From: Paenibacillus foliorum
Lineage (GTDB): Bacteria > Bacillota > Bacilli > Paenibacillales > NBRC-103111
Length of the DNA: 64,000 bases
NCBI RefSeq assembly: GCF_013141765.1
Contig: NZ_WHOD01000101.1
Location: 62,001 to 126,000 of the forward strand
Reading direction: 5' to 3'
Part shown: one piece after another, positions 17,265-25,469 of the stretch
Position numbering within the stretch: position 1 is the first letter of the stretch
Layout of the letters: each line of letters begins with the position of its first letter
Translations under genes and position numbers: made by a program
Notes under the pieces: model-generated
Seen by the model: the letters and a program-made list of their open reading frames with translations, nothing else
The model's database searches: none
Told to the model about the DNA's origin: nothing

Positions 17265-17393
17265 TTATTTATTTTGTGCGTACATAATGATATCCTTAAT
17301 TCGAGGGTACATATCCCCGTCATCATCTTTTCCGTCTTTCCAGGGCAATTGCCATTTTTCCGGCGTAACAAACGAATTCGAATTAACCCACAT
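17265..17393 (-). CDS. 42-residue small ORF, last of the peptide cluster
   Basis: Too short for routine gene calling. The ATG at 17391-17393 has GAGGAG (17403-17408) 9 nt upstream, itself starting 2 bases after the stop of the preceding mini-ORF. The product begins MWVNSNSFVTPEKWQLPW, has an acidic middle (KDGKDDDGD) and ends with the amphipathic RIKDIIMYAQNK. It is not hydrophobic enough to be a membrane peptide and I recognise no family. It differs from the three preceding peptides and could be an immunity, chaperone or regulatory partner, but that is only inference from position. Confidence 0.6.
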   Translation of the reverse strand: MWVNSNSFVTPEKWQLPWKDGKDDDGDMYPRIKDIIMYAQNK

Positions 17394-17410
17394 CTTACTT
17401 CACTCCTCTA

Positions 17411-17479
17411 TTAATTAGAAATAACATCCCAAATTTCATCAATAATAGCTTCAACGACCTTCTCTATGATTTCATCCAT
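17411..17479 (-). CDS. 22-residue acidic amphipathic peptide
   Basis: The ATG at 17477-17479 has AGGGA 6 nt upstream; an in-frame ATG two codons earlier is possible. The product starts MDEIIEKVVEAIIDEIW and ends DVISN. Hydrophobic residues fall at 4/5, 8/9, 12/13, 16/17 and 19/20, an almost ideal amphipathic helix; net charge is about -6. There is no signal peptide. Phenol-soluble-modulin-like and leaderless-bacteriocin-like peptides have this length and shape, but no homology is claimed. Confidence 0.65.
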   Translation of the reverse strand: MDEIIEKVVEAIIDEIWDVISN

Positions 17480-17508
17480 GCTCATTCCCTACTTTCCTGC
17501 TTAATAGA

Positions 17509-17583
17509 TTACTTCGTCAATTCTCTCAATACTTTTCTAGCAACCGCAACCGCAATAGCTCTACCCAAAATAGGAAGCAACAT
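17509..17583 (-). CDS. 24-residue cationic amphipathic peptide
   Basis: The ATG at 17581-17583 follows AAAAGGAG at 7-8 nt spacing. The product starts MLLPILGRAIAVAVARKV and ends LRELTK. It has a hydrophobic, Ala/Val/Leu-rich face and Arg/Lys residues at 8, 16, 17, 20 and 24, for a net charge of about +4. Size, charge and lack of a leader resemble membrane-active peptides. Its opposite charge to the flanking peptides suggests they could associate; this is inference. Confidence 0.65.
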   Translation of the reverse strand: MLLPILGRAIAVAVARKVLRELTK

Positions 17584-17614
17584 TTCTTTTCACTCCTTTT
17601 CGTCCTGAAATATC

Positions 17615-17689
17615 TTAATCTTCGAAAATTTCTTCAATCACTTTTTCGACAATAGTAACAGCCAGTGCCCCTAAAATAATCTTAATCAT
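17615..17689 (-). CDS. 24-residue hydrophobic/acidic peptide, first of the cluster
   Basis: The ATG at 17687-17689 follows TAGGGGGAT at about 8 nt. The product starts MIKIILGALAVTIVEKV and ends IEEIFED: a hydrophobic N-terminal half and an acidic amphipathic C-terminal half, net charge about -3. It lies 89 bases after the helix-turn-helix gene, in the same orientation. That gap contains two copies of CCAACGGTTTA (minus strand; 17725-17735 and 17760-17770) and a possible further 26-codon frame opening with a GTG that overlaps the upstream stop. Confidence 0.6.
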   Translation of the reverse strand: MIKIILGALAVTIVEKVIEEIFED

Positions 17690-17778
17690 AGCGTTATCCC
17701 CCTACATACAAATATCCTTATCTTTAAACCGTTGGCGCCCCATTATCTGCCCTTCATCGTAAACCGTTGGAATCAGAA

Positions 17779-18090
17779 TCACCTCATTTCTTTGTAGCTT
17801 CTTTGAAGTAGAACTGCAACAAAAGCTATGCCAATGCCTACGATTGCCCCTATCGCTCCTAATGAACTGACCGTTCGAGTGGTCACTTGCCTTAAAGTAG
17901 GCTTTGCTAATGGCGTTTCCTCGTATCTTATTCCTCGTTCATTAAAAAACTCTTTAACGGCATCTTCAGTTATGTAGTAATTCCTTCCGCTAATTTCGGC
18001 TGCCAACTGTCCCTCGCGAATACATCTGCGAATGGTCTCATCAGACAGTTCAATGGCTTCCCCAATTTCCTTAGTTGTAAATTTCCTCAC
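17779..18090 (-). CDS. membrane-anchored helix-turn-helix (excisionase/MerR-like) protein
   Basis: 103 residues from a GTG at 18088-18090 with GGGGGAG 8 nt upstream. Residues 1-50 form a winged helix-turn-helix of the excisionase/HTH_17 kind (FTTKEIGEAIELSDETIRRC...GRNYYITEDAVKEFF). Residues 74-95 are a transmembrane segment (VSSLGAIGAIVGIGIAFVAV), followed by a short basic tail QRSYKEMR. A DNA-binding domain tethered to the membrane with no other domain is unusual and suggests a regulator that senses the membrane, or a DNA-membrane anchor. It heads the mini-ORF cluster below it and is divergent from the ger operon. I know of no characterised homologue. Confidence 0.8.
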   Translation of the reverse strand: MRKFTTKEIGEAIELSDETIRRCIREGQLAAEISGRNYYITEDAVKEFFNERGIRYEETPLAKPTLRQVTTRTVSSLGAIGAIVGIGIAFVAVLLQRSYKEMR

Positions 18091-18129
18091 CAGTAAATCT
18101 CCCCCTTTTCACAAAAAAGTTGGTTTGTC

Positions 18130-18197
18130 ACATGTTATTGGGACTCTCATACACTACATGTTTCAGTATTACTAGATTTAGGCCTAGATATACCTAG
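18130..18197. promoter_or_regulatory. palindrome-rich divergent control region
   Basis: Between the HTH-membrane gene and gerB lie two copies of ACATGT (18130-18135 and 18156-18161) and three CTAG words, two of them bounding the imperfect palindrome CTAGATATACCTAG (18184-18197), next to TAGGCCTA (18179-18186). These are candidate operators. No clear promoter hexamers were identified on the minus strand. A sigma-G-like -10 (CATTCTA, 18271-18277) faces the ger operon, but I could not find a good matching -35. Confidence 0.35.
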
Positions 18198-18370
18198 TTT
18201 AATAGTTTTCCGAAAAATAACTGCAATCCAATACGCCGTTCTATCCCCTTTTATTTAAATGAAAGAAGACCATTCTAAGGAGATACGGATATTGTATGTA
18301 TATGGATTCCATTTATGGATATTATACCAATGCGTACTGTGATCCTGTTTCGGGGGAGGTGGGGGAAGCG

Positions 18371-19450
18371 ATGGAGTCAACCTTTTCAAGACGGCAGATC
18401 CTATTCATGCTGCTTCTGTCGCTTGGCATCTCTAATCATGTGTTTATTATTCCTCATCTTATCCAAGCGGCAGGACGGGACTCCTGGTTCAGCATCCTGC
18501 TTGGGTATGTGGTTTTGTTAGGTTGGAGTTTGATTTTGTACCTGGTTTTAAAGTCCATGCGCGCTAAAACATTTAACGAATGGCTTAAAGAGAGGATCGG
18601 AATATTCGGATGCTGGCTCGTTTGCGGAGTATTGGTCTTATACCTCCTGATCTTAGGGATATTGATCATTTTCGATACGACAAGAAACATAAATATCTAC
18701 TTGCTTCCCAGAACGCCGAACGCCGTAGTCGTTCTCAGTTTTATGCTTGTTTCTTACAGCGCAGCAAGATCGGGACTCAAAACGATTGTCTATATGTCTA
18801 CCGTTTTATTGCCAATCGTGTGGTTGCTGGGAATCGGCATTTCCTTGTTTACCATGAGAAGCAAGGATTATGGCATCATTCATCCCTTCTTTGTGGAAGG
18901 AATAGGGCCGAACCTGCACGGAGGGGTGATTGTGTTCGGAGGAAGTATAGAGTTGCTGGTATTGCTGCTGCTGCAGCATAAAATGAGCAAACCTATAAAT
19001 TATGGAACGATGTTTGTACTGCTAACCTTGCTGGTAGGTCTTATTGCCGGGCCCACCTTGGGATCCTTGTCCGCGTTTGGTCCTTCCGAAGCCGGTAATA
19101 TGCGATTTCCCGCCTTCGAACAGTGGCGGTTGGTCATGATTGGCGACTACATCTCTCATGTCGATTTTTTGGCTGTGTTTCAACTGATGGCCGGCAGTGT
19201 TACAAGATCAGCCCTTCTTTTGCATTTGCTGTCCGAACTGATTATAGGCCGATTCCCGAGGTTTCGCCAAACAGTAGTAGGTTGCTGTGCGGCTCTTGTT
19301 TCCATACCCTCTCTAATGCAAATCAGCGACACCACGATGCAGGAAGCCATCCACCGCTACTTCTATACGTTCTCGTTCATTTTCGGAATCGCGATGTTGG
19401 CGGCTCTTTATGTATTTTCCTTTATACCGAAAAGGAAAGGAGGGTATTGA
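18371..19450 (+). CDS. spore germination protein, GerAB/GerB permease family
   Basis: About 359 residues from the ATG at 18371 (MESTFSRRQILFMLLLSLGI), the position where this family normally begins, with GGGGGA just upstream. An in-frame ATG at 18296 would add 25 unusual residues. It has ten hydrophobic segments typical of the amino-acid/polyamine/organocation-like GerAB subunit, with family words HLIQAAGRDSWFSILLGYV and LPRTPNAVVVLS. GerAB binds the germinant in the inner spore membrane. The stop codon abuts the ATG of the gerA gene. Expression in the forespore is expected for the family. Confidence 0.93.
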   Translation: MESTFSRRQILFMLLLSLGISNHVFIIPHLIQAAGRDSWFSILLGYVVLLGWSLILYLVLKSMRAKTFNEWLKERIGIFGCWLVCGVLVLYLLILGILIIFDTTRNINIYLLPRTPNAVVVLSFMLVSYSAARSGLKTIVYMSTVLLPIVWLLGIGISLFTMRSKDYGIIHPFFVEGIGPNLHGGVIVFGGSIELLVLLLLQHKMSKPINYGTMFVLLTLLVGLIAGPTLGSLSAFGPSEAGNMRFPAFEQWRLVMIGDYISHVDFLAVFQLMAGSVTRSALLLHLLSELIIGRFPRFRQTVVGCCAALVSIPSLMQISDTTMQEAIHRYFYTFSFIFGIAMLAALYVFSFIPKRKGGY

Positions 19451-20929
19451 ATGAATCAAACATCCGAGGAAGTTACGCTCTTTGCGGAGTTGGATGATAA
19501 TCTGCGCAATGGAACCTTACAGAAGGAAGCAATGTTACAAGTCTTCTCGCAATATTCCGACATCTATTTTCCTCCGCTGCCGCAACCGGAGTTGTCGGAC
19601 AAACTGACGGTTCTCTACTGCGAAGGTATGATTGATAAAAATCAGCTAAACGAGTATTTCGCCAGCGTGTGCCTCTATGCAAGCCATGCAGCTTTCCATC
19701 CGGACACAGCTTCGGACCAAACGGAAGCATTGCCTCTGACCTCAATAAAAAAGACGATCGGAGAAATGGTTGCAGGGCTGTTCAGCGGCCAACTGATCCT
19801 GTATTACGCTGGGAATACCGACTTTTGGGCGGTTGATATTTCCGATGTTCCGAAACGCGCATTGCAAGAATCCAGTACAGAAATTTCGATTAAAGGGCCG
19901 AAGGATGCTTTCACGGAAGAACTGTTTACGAATATGGCTCTGATTCGGAAGCGTCTGCAAACGGGAATGTTGTTCAGCGAAATGTTCGTCATCGGAAGCT
20001 TGAGCAAAACCCGCGTATCGCTGATCTATCTGAGCCACAAAGCAAATCCGGACATGATTGCCGAGGTGCGCCAACGATTGGAATCTATTCAAACGGAAAG
20101 CGTTCTGAGCAGCGGGCAGCTCGAACAGTGGCTGTCGAATCGGACTTATTCGCTGTTTCCCTTGATTGATTATATCGGTCGGCCCGATTATGTGATAGAA
20201 ACTTTGTTGCGTGGAAGATTCGCCATTCTTGTAGACGGATCTCCAATGGTGCTCATCGGGCCGGGCAATTTTCTGGAGCTGCTGAAAACGCCTGAAGACG
20301 TTCATTTTCCTTATTATTACGTTATGTTTCAACGGACGCTCCGAATCATCGGCTTGATTCTAAGCCTTTATTTGCCAGGATTCTGGATTGCGATTGCGAC
20401 CGTGAATCTGGATCAGATTCCATTGGCGTTGTTATCTACAGTCGTCCTTTCCCGCGAAGGAGTGCCGTTTCCTATAATCCTTGAGGCACTGATGCTGCTT
20501 TTTTTGTTCGAATTGCTTCGGGAAGCCGGCGTCAGGATGCCTAAGGCAGTCGGACAGACGATCGGAATTGTCGGCGGCCTGATCATCGGAGACTCTCTCA
20601 TCCGGGCAGGCCTTGCTTCTCCCACGTTGCTCGTCGTTATCGCCATTTCGGCAGTGGCTACATTTTCATTGGTCAATCAATCCTTATCCGGCACAGTCAG
20701 CATTCTTAGGATATTCATGACTTTGGCATCCGCTTTCCTCGGCGTTTACGGATTCATCATGGCTATGTTCGTCATCCTGATTTACTTGTGCAGTCTCGAA
20801 AGCTTCGGATTGGCCTTTCTTGAACCGATAGCCTCCCTGCGATTTAAAGAGTGGTTGGCTGCTTTTTTGGTCAATCCGTTCAGAAGATCCCGTTTCTCGG
20901 CTCCGATGTTAAAAAAACAAAAAAAGTGA
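19451..20929 (+). CDS. spore germination protein, GerAA/GerA family
   Basis: 492 residues. The N-terminal 280-residue soluble domain contains the family words LLDYIGRPDY-like SLFPLIDYIGRPDYVIETLL and GRFAILVDGSPMVLIGP. Four to five membrane helices follow (IIGLILSLYLPGFWIAIATV; LEALMLLFLFELLREAGVR; KAVGQTIGIVGGLIIGD). GerAA subunits form the pentameric channel-like core of the germinant receptor. GGAGG is inside the end of gerB, 7 nt before the ATG, so translation is coupled. It is full length. Confidence 0.95.
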   Translation: MNQTSEEVTLFAELDDNLRNGTLQKEAMLQVFSQYSDIYFPPLPQPELSDKLTVLYCEGMIDKNQLNEYFASVCLYASHAAFHPDTASDQTEALPLTSIKKTIGEMVAGLFSGQLILYYAGNTDFWAVDISDVPKRALQESSTEISIKGPKDAFTEELFTNMALIRKRLQTGMLFSEMFVIGSLSKTRVSLIYLSHKANPDMIAEVRQRLESIQTESVLSSGQLEQWLSNRTYSLFPLIDYIGRPDYVIETLLRGRFAILVDGSPMVLIGPGNFLELLKTPEDVHFPYYYVMFQRTLRIIGLILSLYLPGFWIAIATVNLDQIPLALLSTVVLSREGVPFPIILEALMLLFLFELLREAGVRMPKAVGQTIGIVGGLIIGDSLIRAGLASPTLLVVIAISAVATFSLVNQSLSGTVSILRIFMTLASAFLGVYGFIMAMFVILIYLCSLESFGLAFLEPIASLRFKEWLAAFLVNPFRRSRFSAPMLKKQKK

Positions 20930-20937
20930 GAATACTG

Positions 20938-22107
20938 ATGCGCAAATCTATATGTACACTTGTCTTGATCGTTGAATTGTTAATCGGTTCGGGGTGCGCC
21001 ACCGATATGAAAAATATTGAAAAACTGAATTACGCGAACGCCATAGGCATCGATTACAAGGATGGAAAGTATCACGCATATATACAACTCATCGATCTCC
21101 AGAACGTCGCGAAAACTTCCGACGGTAAGAAAGGGCCAGCGAGAGTTTGGATAGGCGAAGGGGTAGGATACACCTTCGAAGAGGCGCTGTTTCAACCTTA
21201 TGAAACAGCTCAGGAAAGAATCATTTGGGGGCACGTGACTGTTCTTTTGATTAGCGAAAGCGCATTAAAAGAAGGGATTAAAAGAATTTATGACAGTTTC
21301 AGTCGGTATCATGAATTTCGTCTGACGCCGTGGGTGTATGCCACGAGAGAATCGGTAAAGGATATTTTTTCAGTGACTGGATTTTTCCAGCGGTCTCCGC
21401 TCAGCACCATTCTTCACGAGCCGAAAGGAATACACTCCCAGACTTCCTACGTGACTTCGATAAGGCTTCAACAATTGATCAGACAGATCAATGAGCCGGG
21501 GTTTACTTCGATCATCCCGACGTTGGCCGTTAACAAAATACAGTGGTCGGAAAAAAATAAGCCTGAGCCCAAACTGATGATCGACGGGGCGATATTTCTC
21601 AAAAACGATTCGTTTAGAAGCTATATCCCCTTGAAAGAATTAACCGGCCTTCGTTGGATTCAGCCCGGTATGATACGCGTAGGCATCCCCGTACCGGATC
21701 ATAAAGATCCATCGGTTCAAATTGTCGTCGACAATCCGAAAGCGAGCCTGAAATATATTAATCGCGGGGATCGGCCGCAATATGACGTCAAAATGAAAGC
21801 GACAGGATACGTAGTCAGCCGGACCAAAGATGACCTGCTGAACTTCCGGCAATTAACGGGCGCGACGAAGAAAGCGATCGAAGCTGAAATCCGAAGTTTG
21901 TTCCGAACGGGGATCGCAAAAAAGACGGATGTCTTGAATCTTGAGTATAACTTATTCCGGTATCATTATGGCGAATGGAAGGCCATGTCCCCGGCGGAAG
22001 ATAGATTGCTTACCGACGATACCATCCATGATATCCATATTGACCTCAACATTACACATACCAGCTCGGAGAAAAATAAAAGCGTTCAAGGAATCGGCCG
22101 TCACTGA
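20938..22107 (+). CDS. spore germination lipoprotein, GerAC family
   Basis: 390 residues from the ATG at 20938, 8 bases after gerA; the open frame extends further upstream inside gerA, but this start gives a proper lipoprotein signal (VLIVELLIGSGC, lipidated Cys near residue 20). The lipobox is weak at -3. Family blocks include NAIGIDYKDGKYHAYIQLID, WGHVTVLLISESALKEG and RYHEFRLTPWVYATRE. GerAC completes the receptor with GerA and GerB. No strong ribosome site is seen, so coupling to gerA is likely. Gene order is B-A-C, unlike the A-B-C of Bacillus gerA. Confidence 0.94.
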   Translation: MRKSICTLVLIVELLIGSGCATDMKNIEKLNYANAIGIDYKDGKYHAYIQLIDLQNVAKTSDGKKGPARVWIGEGVGYTFEEALFQPYETAQERIIWGHVTVLLISESALKEGIKRIYDSFSRYHEFRLTPWVYATRESVKDIFSVTGFFQRSPLSTILHEPKGIHSQTSYVTSIRLQQLIRQINEPGFTSIIPTLAVNKIQWSEKNKPEPKLMIDGAIFLKNDSFRSYIPLKELTGLRWIQPGMIRVGIPVPDHKDPSVQIVVDNPKASLKYINRGDRPQYDVKMKATGYVVSRTKDDLLNFRQLTGATKKAIEAEIRSLFRTGIAKKTDVLNLEYNLFRYHYGEWKAMSPAEDRLLTDDTIHDIHIDLNITHTSSEKNKSVQGIGRH

Positions 22108-22232
22108 AAGAAAAAGATTTTGAACGAATATATATTTGCCAAGGAGATGCAGTCGAAACAGTTTGGTATCGTTCAAACATTCGTCTGCTTTTTTCATGTT
22201 TCAGTCGTTGATTCACTTCGTCCAACTGTAAA

Positions 22233-22275
22233 TAAAAAACCGCCACTCAATAGAATAGAGAGGCGGAATTTTTAA
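22233..22275. terminator. bidirectional terminator
   Basis: CCGCC (22240-22244) pairs with GGCGG (22262-22266), with an inner CTC/GAG. It is flanked by an A-run on the left and AATTTTT on the right, so it serves both the ger operon and the convergent reductase. Confidence 0.8.
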
Positions 22276-22281
22276 ACTTAT

Positions 22282-23259
22282 TCACTCCGGCAAACGATAC
22301 CAAGCAAACGGCTTTCCATAACGGTAAGCCTCGCTCAATCTCTCCAGCTCGTTCAACGTGTCGGCTCCAAGCTCAAGCGACATACTCTTCAAATTGTCCT
22401 CCAGCTGCTGCACGCCTGTAGCGCCAACTATTACACTTGAGACCGTCGGCTGCTGCATCAGCCATGCTAGTGACAAAGCGCTTGGCGTGCAGCCTAGTTC
22501 GTCAGCCAGCTTATTCACGCTCCGACCGAGCGCCATTCTGCCATCATCCAGAAATCTGCCGAAATTAGGGTCGGTATCGGCGCGGGAACCTTGCGGAGGA
22601 TTGTCCGCTGAAGTATATTTCCCCGTCAGAATTCCGCCAGCTAGAGGAAAATAAGGGATAATGCCCACCCCTTGATCCTGACAAACCGGTACAAGCTCCT
22701 GCTCGGGAGTACGATCGGCGAGTGAATAGCTGACTTGCGTTGAAACGAATCGGTTTAACCCCAATCGCTCACTGATACCTAGAGACTTCATCAGCTCCCA
22801 AGCCGCATAATTCGATGCTCCGATATAGCGTACTTTCCCCGCTCGAACCATATCGTCCAATGCTCTCAAGGTTTCTTCGAGGGGTGTTTGCGGATCAAAC
22901 GTATGGATCTGGTACAAGTCTACATAATCGGTTTGCAGCCTCTTCAGACTGTTGTCCAGCTCCCGCTGCAAATGATACCTGGATGAACCTCTTTCATTAG
23001 GTCCAGTACCCTTGACCAGACCCGCTTTTGTTGCCAGAACGGCTTCATGGCGCCTGCCTGCCAAAGCCAATCCGATGATTCTCTCCGACTCAGATCCCGT
23101 ATAAATATTAGCCGTATCAACAAAATTGATACCCTGATCCAAAGCTTGATGGATAATCCGAATCGATGTTTCCTGATCAGCCCTTTTTCCAAATGCGTTG
23201 GTTCCTAAACCTAGTGCAGACACCTTCAACCCACTGCTGCCAAGACGATGAAATTTCAT
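22282..23259 (-). CDS. aldo/keto reductase
   Basis: About 325 residues from the ATG at 23259 (MKFHRLGSSGLKVSALGLGT); the open frame extends 31 codons further, but those lack a ribosome site and family character. The TIM-barrel catalytic residues can be followed: D and Y in NFVDTANIYTGSESERIIG, K in EAVLATKAG, H in LYQIHTFDP. The cofactor region ends SSVIVGATGVQQLEDN. This is the general AKR family (NADPH-dependent reduction of aldehydes and ketones); the substrate is not predictable. Confidence 0.93.
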   Translation of the reverse strand: MKFHRLGSSGLKVSALGLGTNAFGKRADQETSIRIIHQALDQGINFVDTANIYTGSESERIIGLALAGRRHEAVLATKAGLVKGTGPNERGSSRYHLQRELDNSLKRLQTDYVDLYQIHTFDPQTPLEETLRALDDMVRAGKVRYIGASNYAAWELMKSLGISERLGLNRFVSTQVSYSLADRTPEQELVPVCQDQGVGIIPYFPLAGGILTGKYTSADNPPQGSRADTDPNFGRFLDDGRMALGRSVNKLADELGCTPSALSLAWLMQQPTVSSVIVGATGVQQLEDNLKSMSLELGADTLNELERLSEAYRYGKPFAWYRLPE

Positions 23260-23330
23260 AAAACGGTCAGCTCCTTTATTTTCTTTAATCTCATGGATAT
23301 TACCCTTATTATACCATTGTGCAGCACAAG

Positions 23331-23372
23331 GATAACAGAAAGAACCCCACATACCGTACCGGCTGCGGGGTT
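23331..23372 (-). terminator. terminator of the NAD-epimerase gene
   Basis: AACCCC (23343-23348) pairs with GGGGTT (23367-23372), with an inner CCG/CGG pair. On the minus strand the stem is followed by CTTTCTGTTAT. Confidence 0.6.
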
Positions 23373-23450
23373 AAGGTTATATATTAAAAAAGGGGGTCAT
23401 CTATTATTATAAGCCTTAATTATTAATACAAGATGAAGCCCATATTTCAT

Positions 23451-24473
23451 TTATATTACAATATTCAAAGCTTCAATCTGTCTGCCCCATTGAGCGTGTA
23501 GTTCGGTCAGACGATCCTCCATCAAATCCTTGTCAGCATCCACTGTCATGGCTTCATTTTCATACCAATCGAGCATCATTTGCAGCCCTTTATTCAAGGA
23601 AATTGTCGCTTCGAAGCTGGGAATATCCTGTTTGATCTTCGAGTTGTCCATGAGGCCCGAATAGCTTTTTTCATAATACAGATGGCCAAACAATCCAGGA
23701 TTCGCGCGCATCAAAAGCTCGGATGGCATATGCACGATTTTCGGCTCGATACCAAGGATTTTGCCAAATTCCACATACAGGTCGTTCCAGACACTCACTT
23801 CTTCGTTAGTCGCGTGATAAGTCTTGCCGAAGGTTCGCTTATTGCCCGCCGCTCCGACAAATGCCTTAGCCAAATCGGGAGCAAACGTGAAGCTCCAAGG
23901 TGTCGTTCCATCTCCGAACATCATCAGAGGCTTGCCATTACGAATACGGTGAACGATGTTGTAATTTTGACGCAGCACACCCAGATTGGCAGCTCCAACC
24001 CCATAAGTTAATGAGGGCCTAATGATTGAAATCGGCAGTTGACCTTCGCTAATAACCCCCTGCAAATAACGCTCCATTTCAGCCTTTTGAAACGCGTAGC
24101 CGAATTCAGGATTATCGAATAGCTCCTCTGCATCCTCGCGGATCGGGTTTGACTTGAGCGGCCTTTTGTAAACAGCAACACTGGAGCAGAAGATGAGCTG
24201 TCCTGCAGTATGAGTAAACGTCTCAACGGTGGAACGCGCATCCGCTGCATTAAAGCTGATCATATCGATGACAGCGTCGAATTGACGGCCGCTCATCAGC
24301 TTCTGGAAACTCTCGCGATCGGACTTATCGCCATGGATCCATTCCAGATCTTCGCCAAAAGCAAGCCGCTTCGTTCCTCGGTTAAATATAACCACTTCCT
24401 GTCCGGCTATCAGCAACTGCTCCACGATCTGCCTACTGATGACACCGGTTCCTCCTAATATTAAAACCTTCAA
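23451..24473 (-). CDS. NAD-dependent epimerase/dehydratase family protein (atypical SDR)
   Basis: About 340 residues from a TTG at 24473 (MKVLILGGTGVISRQI), chosen because GAGGTGA lies at proper spacing; a GTG 9 bases upstream overlaps that ribosome site. The Rossmann motif GGTGVISRQ has a substitution at the third Gly-type position. FCSSVAVYK and YAFQKAEMERYL supply the catalytic Ser, Tyr and Lys region in atypical form (YxxxK as YAFQK). It resembles sugar-nucleotide epimerase-like proteins. The substrate is unknown. Single gene. Confidence 0.85.
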   Translation of the reverse strand: MKVLILGGTGVISRQIVEQLLIAGQEVVIFNRGTKRLAFGEDLEWIHGDKSDRESFQKLMSGRQFDAVIDMISFNAADARSTVETFTHTAGQLIFCSSVAVYKRPLKSNPIREDAEELFDNPEFGYAFQKAEMERYLQGVISEGQLPISIIRPSLTYGVGAANLGVLRQNYNIVHRIRNGKPLMMFGDGTTPWSFTFAPDLAKAFVGAAGNKRTFGKTYHATNEEVSVWNDLYVEFGKILGIEPKIVHMPSELLMRANPGLFGHLYYEKSYSGLMDNSKIKQDIPSFEATISLNKGLQMMLDWYENEAMTVDADKDLMEDRLTELHAQWGRQIEALNIVI

Positions 24474-24626
24474 GATCTTCACCTCTTCTACTAAATTAGC
24501 ACGATGCTGCTATCCTCTTCCTATATTATCAGAAATGATCATTCACTTATAGATAGAGGAAGAGGAGAGTCGCACGCTCATTTTGCAGTAGAAGCACAGA
24601 TTGATAAGCTATTGGTCAGCGGAGCT

Positions 24627-25469
24627 CTACTTAATTCCTGTCATGGCTACACCCTCGATAAACTTTTTCTGTGCGAAGAAAAATACCGTAAGCAGCGGGA
24701 CCGTTGCTACCACGGAGGCTGCCATCACCAAATGCCACTCCGTCCCGCTATCCGAGGTGAATAAAGACAGAGCAAGCGGGATCGTATACAGCTTACTGCT
24801 ATTCAAATACACTAAGGGCTCAAAAAATTCATTCCAGCTGTGCAGAAACGTTAAAATCGACAGGGTCGCCATCGCCGGTGTGGCTAACGGCAGCATAATC
24901 CTCCAAAATGTTTTCCAGGGCGTGCAGCCATCGATTTTAGCCGCTTCATCCAAATCATTAGGAATTGTAATAAAAAACTGCCGGTACAAAAAAACACCGA
25001 ACATCCCGCCTGCTCCAAGCATTGGAGGTACTATGAGCGGAAAATGAGTGTCTACCAAACCAACCTTGGATAGCCATATAAACAATGGAATCGTAGTGAT
25101 TTCCGTAGGAATCATCATGCTGCTCAGCAAAATCAAAAAGAGTGTGTTTTTCCATGGAAAAGATATTTTTGCAAAAGCATATCCGGCCAACGCCGCAAAC
25201 AGGCATGTTCCGACCGTGACCAGCGCGGCGATATATAAGCTGTTGAATAAATACAAATGAAGGGGCTGCTTGGCAAACAAGTCGACGTAATTGTCCCAGT
25301 GAATCGGGCTCGGAATCCACTGCGGCGGAAACGACAAGGCCTGTTGAAAATCCTTAAGGGAGGTGCTGACCATCCAGTAAAAGGGTATCAGAATGAAGAA
25401 GGTAATGGCACTTAATACAGCATATTTAGGTACGTCTTTAGCCGCTTCCGTCCATTTTCTATTGTTCAT
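24627..25469 (-). CDS. sugar ABC transporter permease, MalG/LacG type (module 1)
   Basis: 280 residues, six membrane helices. The cytoplasmic EAA loop (DEAAKIDGCTPWKTFWRIMLP) docks the ATPase. The N-terminal ILIPFYWMVSTSLK and C-terminal FIEGVAMTGIK are hallmarks of the carbohydrate-uptake-1 (CUT1) family MalG side. It overlaps the upstream permease by 11 bases. No ATPase gene is present, so a shared MsmX-type ATPase encoded elsewhere is expected, as in other Bacillota. Confidence 0.93.
   Translation of the reverse strand: MNNRKWTEAAKDVPKYAVLSAITFFILIPFYWMVSTSLKDFQQALSFPPQWIPSPIHWDNYVDLFAKQPLHLYLFNSLYIAALVTVGTCLFAALAGYAFAKISFPWKNTLFLILLSSMMIPTEITTIPLFIWLSKVGLVDTHFPLIVPPMLGAGGMFGVFLYRQFFITIPNDLDEAAKIDGCTPWKTFWRIMLPLATPAMATLSILTFLHSWNEFFEPLVYLNSSKLYTIPLALSLFTSDSGTEWHLVMAASVVATVPLLTVFFFAQKKFIEGVAMTGIK

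Noticed and set aside
17206..17418. 70-codon plus-strand frame across the terminator
   Set aside because: It begins inside the terminator of the SLH-CAP gene and is antisense to two mini-ORFs that have better ribosome sites.
18292..18342. Possible 16-codon leader peptide (TTG after AAGGAGAT) before gerB
   Set aside because: The SD is good, but nothing else supports translation; it might equally be a vestige of an earlier gerB start.
24504..24764. 86-codon plus-strand frame after the module 1 permease
   Set aside because: It overlaps the permease antisense, lacks a ribosome site and has no family character.
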